Assembly (NCBI GenBank): GCA_903919215.1 | Contig: CAIXHI010000492.1 | Coordinates: 1 to 9,539, forward strand | Length of the DNA stretch: 9,539 nt | Direction: 5' to 3' | Source: an uncultured Acidimicrobiaceae bacterium | GTDB lineage: Bacteria; Actinomycetota; Acidimicrobiia; Acidimicrobiales; Ilumatobacteraceae | Shown here: positions 6,953 through 9,539 of the stretch, in pieces | Layout of the letters: each line of letters starts with the position of its first letter | Numbering within the stretch: position 1 is the first letter of the stretch | Made by a program: the position numbers and the translations under genes | The notes under the pieces: generated by a model | What the model saw: only the letters and a program-made list of their open reading frames with translations | The model's database searches: none | Told to the model about the DNA's origin: nothing

Positions 6953-7240
6953 TCAGGCTCCGTCAACGACGTACATGCGCAGTTCGGCAGCGTTGGCGCG
7001 GAGCGCGCGTGCGGCCCGATACTGCTCGCTTTCGTACCAGGCGATCGCCGCGTCGCGAGTGTCGAACTGCAGGACAACCGTGCGTTCGGGCACCTCGCCG
7101 CCCTCGAGTGAGGTGGTAGCGCCGCCGCGTACCAAGTAGTTGCCGCCAGCACTGCTGACGGTCGGGGGGGCAGCGACCTTGTACTGCTCGTACTGCTCGA
7201 GGTCGGTGACCTTGCCTTGCACGATGACGAACGCTGGCAT
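6953..7240 (-). CDS. DUF1330-like small protein (dimeric alpha/beta-barrel type)
   Basis: This 95-residue protein begins MPAFVIVQGKVTDLEQYEQY. It contains a glycine-rich turn, GGNYLVRGG (about 47-55), and a C-terminal FDTRDAAIAWYESEQYRAAR (about 69-88). These are characteristic of DUF1330, a family with a ferredoxin-like dimeric fold whose biochemical role is not established. The start at 7240 is supported by GGAG 6 nt upstream and by agreement with the family N-terminus; an upstream in-frame extension to 7336 overlaps the zinc permease gene and has no family character. It sits 13 nt after the permease stop and 2 nt before the [2Fe-2S] subunit start, so it is probably expressed with the hydroxylase. 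A helper or accessory role for that enzyme is only a guess from position. Confidence 0.85.
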   Translation of the reverse strand: MPAFVIVQGKVTDLEQYEQYKVAAPPTVSSAGGNYLVRGGATTSLEGGEVPERTVVLQFDTRDAAIAWYESEQYRAARALRANAAELRMYVVDGA

Positions 7241-7246
7241 TGCAAT

Positions 7247-7250
7247 CTCC
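7247..7250 (-). promoter_or_regulatory. Ribosome binding site fixing the DUF1330 start
   Basis: On the minus strand this is GGAG, 6 nt before the ATG at 7240. It occupies the 13-nt gap after the zinc permease stop, leaving no room for a terminator there. It supports the shorter start over the upstream in-frame one. Confidence 0.55.
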
Positions 7251-7253
7251 GGA

Positions 7254-8090
7254 TCAGTCGAGGGGCCGGTGGTGGTGCGGCATCCGACGGGGCAGAGTAG
7301 CGGCGAACACGATCGCGAACACCGCTGCGGCGACAAGACCGATGGTGGCGCCGGGTGCCGAGTCGAGGTGGTAGCTGAGCATCAATCCGAATACCGCTTC
7401 GCTGACGCCCAGGCACATCCCCCACAACGTCATCTGCCGCAGTGTGCGGGCGAACAGACGCGAGGTCGCAGCCGGCGTCACCAACATCGTCACTGACATC
7501 ACAGTGCCGACGGTGCGCAGGCTGATCACCACGACGACGGCCAACAGTACGACGAGCACGGCCTGTACCAACTCGACGCGCACCCCCACCTGCTCGGCCT
7601 GCACATGATCGAACGTCGCCAGACGGAGTTCGCCGAACAGCGCGAAGACCACGAGTACCGCGCCGCCACCAAGACCGAGGTTCAACCAGATGTCACCCCA
7701 GGTGACGGTGAGCACCCGGCCGAACAGGAAGTGGGTGAGTTCAACACCGGTGTCGAGACGCGAGATCACCACGACCCCAATCGCGAAGCACGCTGTGCCG
7801 AGGACAGCGATGACGGTCTCCTGCCCGAGGCGACGGTTGGAGGAGAACAGCACGAGCAGCGCAGCGATGACCAGTCCGGCACCCATCGCGCCGAACAGCA
7901 CGTTGACGCCGGCCGCATAGGCGAGGCCCACACCGGCGAGCGTTCCGTGCGACATCGCGTCGCCGAGGTTCGCCATGCGGCGCAACACGACCCAGGTGCC
8001 CACGACGGGAGCGACAGCGCCGATGATGATCGCGGCGAGGAACGCCCGTTGCATGAACTCGGCCTGGAACGGGTCAGTCAGCCACTGCAT
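7254..8090 (-). CDS. znuB: Zinc/manganese-type ABC transporter permease (ZnuB-like, ABC-3 family)
   Basis: This 278-residue membrane protein has about eight hydrophobic segments (roughly 15-36, 45-65, 66-84, 92-111, 136-153, 172-195, 197-216 and 222-262). Family landmarks are LRRMANLGDAMSHGTLAGVG (36-55) and RTVGTVMSVTMLVTPAATSR (192-211). It forms the channel that passes divalent metal across the cytoplasmic membrane. The ATG at 8090 was chosen because the family N-terminus (WLTDPFQAEFMQRA) starts here and GGGGG lies 6 nt upstream; the longer frame to 8420 reads through the ATPase gene. The start overlaps the ATPase gene by 17 nt. The C-terminus ends in a short basic histidine stretch, PHHHR, perhaps a cytoplasmic metal contact (inference). 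Zinc rather than manganese is suggested by the binding protein next door. Confidence 0.9.
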   Translation of the reverse strand: MQWLTDPFQAEFMQRAFLAAIIIGAVAPVVGTWVVLRRMANLGDAMSHGTLAGVGLAYAAGVNVLFGAMGAGLVIAALLVLFSSNRRLGQETVIAVLGTACFAIGVVVISRLDTGVELTHFLFGRVLTVTWGDIWLNLGLGGGAVLVVFALFGELRLATFDHVQAEQVGVRVELVQAVLVVLLAVVVVISLRTVGTVMSVTMLVTPAATSRLFARTLRQMTLWGMCLGVSEAVFGLMLSYHLDSAPGATIGLVAAAVFAIVFAATLPRRMPHHHRPLD

Positions 8091-8850
8091 CGCTCGCCCC
8101 CGATCCGAACACGGTCTCCAGCAGCCCGACTGAGAGCACTTGATCAGGTGGTCCATCCCCGCGAAGCGTGCCATTGACCGCCAGACAGCGATCGAACCGT
8201 CGGCGGGCCAGCGCGAGGTCGTGGGTGGCGACGAGCAGCGACGTTCCCTCGGTGGTGAGAGAACGGAACACCTCCAACAACTCAAGTGTCGTCGGCTGAT
8301 CGACACCGCTGAGTGCTTCGTCCAGCAACACCACCGATGCTTGTTGTGCCAATGCCCGTGCCAGATAGGCGCGCTGCAACTGACCTCCGGAGAGTTCGCT
8401 GAGGGCTCGATCGTCGGCACCTTCGAGGAACACCTTCTTCAGGCACTGTGCGGCGACAGCGCGATCATCGCTGGTCGGCCGGTTCCACCAGCGGCGGAAG
8501 CGACGGCGGCCAGCGAGTACCAGTTCGCCCACCGTGATCGGGAAGTGCAGATCGCTGTCGTTGCGCTGCGGTATGTAGGCGATGTCCATTCGTTCCGTGT
8601 GGCCGTGGCAGTGCACGCCGTTGACCTCCACCACGCCCGTGTGGTTGACGAGTCCGCAGATCGCCTTGAACATCGTGCTCTTGCCCGCACCGTTGGGACC
8701 GATCACTCCGATCAACTCACCACGCCCCACCGAGAACGAGACGTCGCGCAACGCCTCGGTGGTTCCGTAGCGCACACCCAGGCCAACGACGTCGAGTAGC
8801 GAGTGGACGTTGCCGTGGTCGTGGGGCGGATCGGCGAGACGGTGAGTCAC
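8074..8850 (-). CDS. znuC: Zinc/manganese-type ABC transporter ATP-binding protein (ZnuC-like)
   Basis: This 258-residue single-domain ABC ATPase has all core motifs: Walker A GPNGAGKST (51-59), Q-loop Gln95 (YIPQR), signature LSGGQ (153-157), Walker B VVLLDEA (173-179) and switch His210. It energises metal uptake through the permease. The start is a GTG at 8850 that overlaps the binding-protein stop as GTGA, with no strong ribosome site, so translation probably depends on coupling. Two features are less usual: a histidine-rich N-terminus (His3, His10, His12, His16) and a VHCHGH cluster (79-84) between Walker A and the Q-loop. These could bind metal, but this is inference. The D-loop region reads DEALSGVD rather than the commoner DEPFxGVD. 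Confidence 0.92.
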   Translation of the reverse strand: MTHRLADPPHDHGNVHSLLDVVGLGVRYGTTEALRDVSFSVGRGELIGVIGPNGAGKSTMFKAICGLVNHTGVVEVNGVHCHGHTERMDIAYIPQRNDSDLHFPITVGELVLAGRRRFRRWWNRPTSDDRAVAAQCLKKVFLEGADDRALSELSGGQLQRAYLARALAQQASVVLLDEALSGVDQPTTLELLEVFRSLTTEGTSLLVATHDLALARRRFDRCLAVNGTLRGDGPPDQVLSVGLLETVFGSGASDAVAD

Positions 8851-9539
8851 GAGCAGCTCAGTGCCGTCTGCAGCGCGGTGAGGTTTCCTCGCATCAGTGA
8901 AGAGTACGTGTCGCCTGCCTTCGCCTCAGCGTCGGACCGCGTCTCCAACGTGTTCAGCACGGCAGTCGACGCTCCGGTCTCGTCGGCGACCGTCCGTGCG
9001 AGGTCGCCTGGCAGATTCTCCTCGAAGAAGATGGTGCTGACATCGTGCTGTGTGACGAAGGCGCTCACCTCCTCGAGAGTCTTGGCCGAAGGCTCGTCGC
9101 CGGGTGAAATTCCGGAGATCGCTTTCTGGGTCAAGTGGTACTCGGCGGCGAGATACCCGAAGGCCTCGTGCCCGGTGACGAGAAACGTGCTGGCACAGTC
9201 AGCGAGCCCGGCAGTGAAGTCGTCGTGGAGAGCGCTCAGCTCGCTCTGGTAGCGAGCGGCGCGCGCATCGAATGCTGGCGCCTCCGCCGCCCGCGCACGC
9301 GTCAGCGTGGCGGCTACCACGGTGGCCATCTTGCGCATGTTCTCGGGCGACAGCCACACGTGGGGGTCGTTGCCGTGTTCCAGCGGCAGCAACGTCAACC
9401 CCTGCAGCAAGTCGACCTTGATGATGGAGTCCGGAAGGCCGTTGACGACACTTTCCACCGCAGGCTGGAAGCCATCACCGAGGTACAGCACGATGTCGGC
9501 GTGCTCGAGTGACGTCAGTTGTTTCGGTGTCGGCTCGTA
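8847..9539 (-). CDS. znuA: Zinc-type ABC transporter substrate-binding protein (ZnuA-like), N-terminus cut by window edge
   Basis: The frame is open to the right edge, giving 230 residues of a protein normally near 300; the signal peptide and first metal ligand lie outside. The fragment opens YEPTPKQLTSLEHAD, the conserved stretch directly after the first histidine ligand of cluster A-I metal-binding proteins. Further ligands are visible: His60 in DPHVWLSP, His124 in TGHEAFGYL and Asp210 in GDTYSSLM (fragment numbering). A histidine at the third position is typical of zinc binders, whereas manganese binders usually have glutamate there. No long histidine-rich loop is present between the first and second ligands. 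Two cysteines (115 and 229) could form a disulfide. The protein passes metal to the permease and leads the znuA-znuC-znuB order; its promoter and any Zur site would lie beyond the window. Confidence 0.9.
   Translation of the reverse strand, partial: YEPTPKQLTSLEHADIVLYLGDGFQPAVESVVNGLPDSIIKVDLLQGLTLLPLEHGNDPHVWLSPENMRKMATVVAATLTRARAAEAPAFDARAARYQSELSALHDDFTAGLADCASTFLVTGHEAFGYLAAEYHLTQKAISGISPGDEPSAKTLEEVSAFVTQHDVSTIFFEENLPGDLARTVADETGASTAVLNTLETRSDAEAKAGDTYSSLMRGNLTALQTALSCS

Noticed and set aside
8091..8420. N-terminal extension of the zinc permease beyond the ATG at 8090
   Set aside because: It reads through the ATPase gene in another frame and has no membrane-protein character; the family N-terminus begins at 8090.

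Overview
The window is a gene-dense, GC-rich stretch of bacterial chromosome. It holds nine complete genes and two genes cut by the window edges. GC-rich third codon positions, frequent 4-nt stop/start overlaps, a lipoprotein-anchored solute-binding protein and the protein types suggest a high-GC actinobacterium, perhaps of the Acidimicrobiia. That placement is inference; no RNA gene or taxonomic marker is present. I see no mobile element, CRISPR array, tRNA or rRNA.

Layout. (1) Positions 1-705, minus strand: the N-terminal 235 codons of a membrane protein of the PAP2 / inositol-phosphorylceramide-synthase-like family, cut by the left edge. (2) Positions 706-839: a divergent control region. 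(3) Positions 840-5612, plus strand: a complete four-gene BMP-family (PnrA/Nup-type) ABC importer, in the order lipoprotein, double ATPase, permease, permease. A perfect 17-bp stem-loop separates the binding-protein gene from the ATPase gene; the remaining junctions are 4-nt ATGA overlaps. (4) Positions 5607-5627: a hairpin lying between convergent operons. (5) Positions 9539 down to 5641, minus strand: six closely packed genes. They are a zinc-type ABC importer (znuA partial, znuC, znuB), a small DUF1330-like protein, and the [2Fe-2S] and FAD subunits of a molybdenum hydroxylase of the xanthine dehydrogenase / CO dehydrogenase family.

How the genes may work together. The BMP importer probably brings in nucleosides or related purine compounds. 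A xanthine dehydrogenase-type enzyme facing it would fit use of imported purines, but its large Mo-binding subunit is not encoded here, so the substrate cannot be assigned. The zinc importer reads into the DUF1330 and hydroxylase genes with gaps of only 13 and 2 nt and no visible terminator, so all six may share a transcript.

Points most worth a second look: the BMP ATPase has glycine in place of the Walker B aspartate in its first, normally catalytic, domain; the large hydroxylase subunit is missing; the 17-bp intercistronic hairpin; the linkage of zinc uptake to a molybdo-flavoenzyme; and histidine/cysteine clusters in the zinc transporter ATPase and permease. I see no clearly novel multi-gene system; most of the window is well-known transport and redox machinery.
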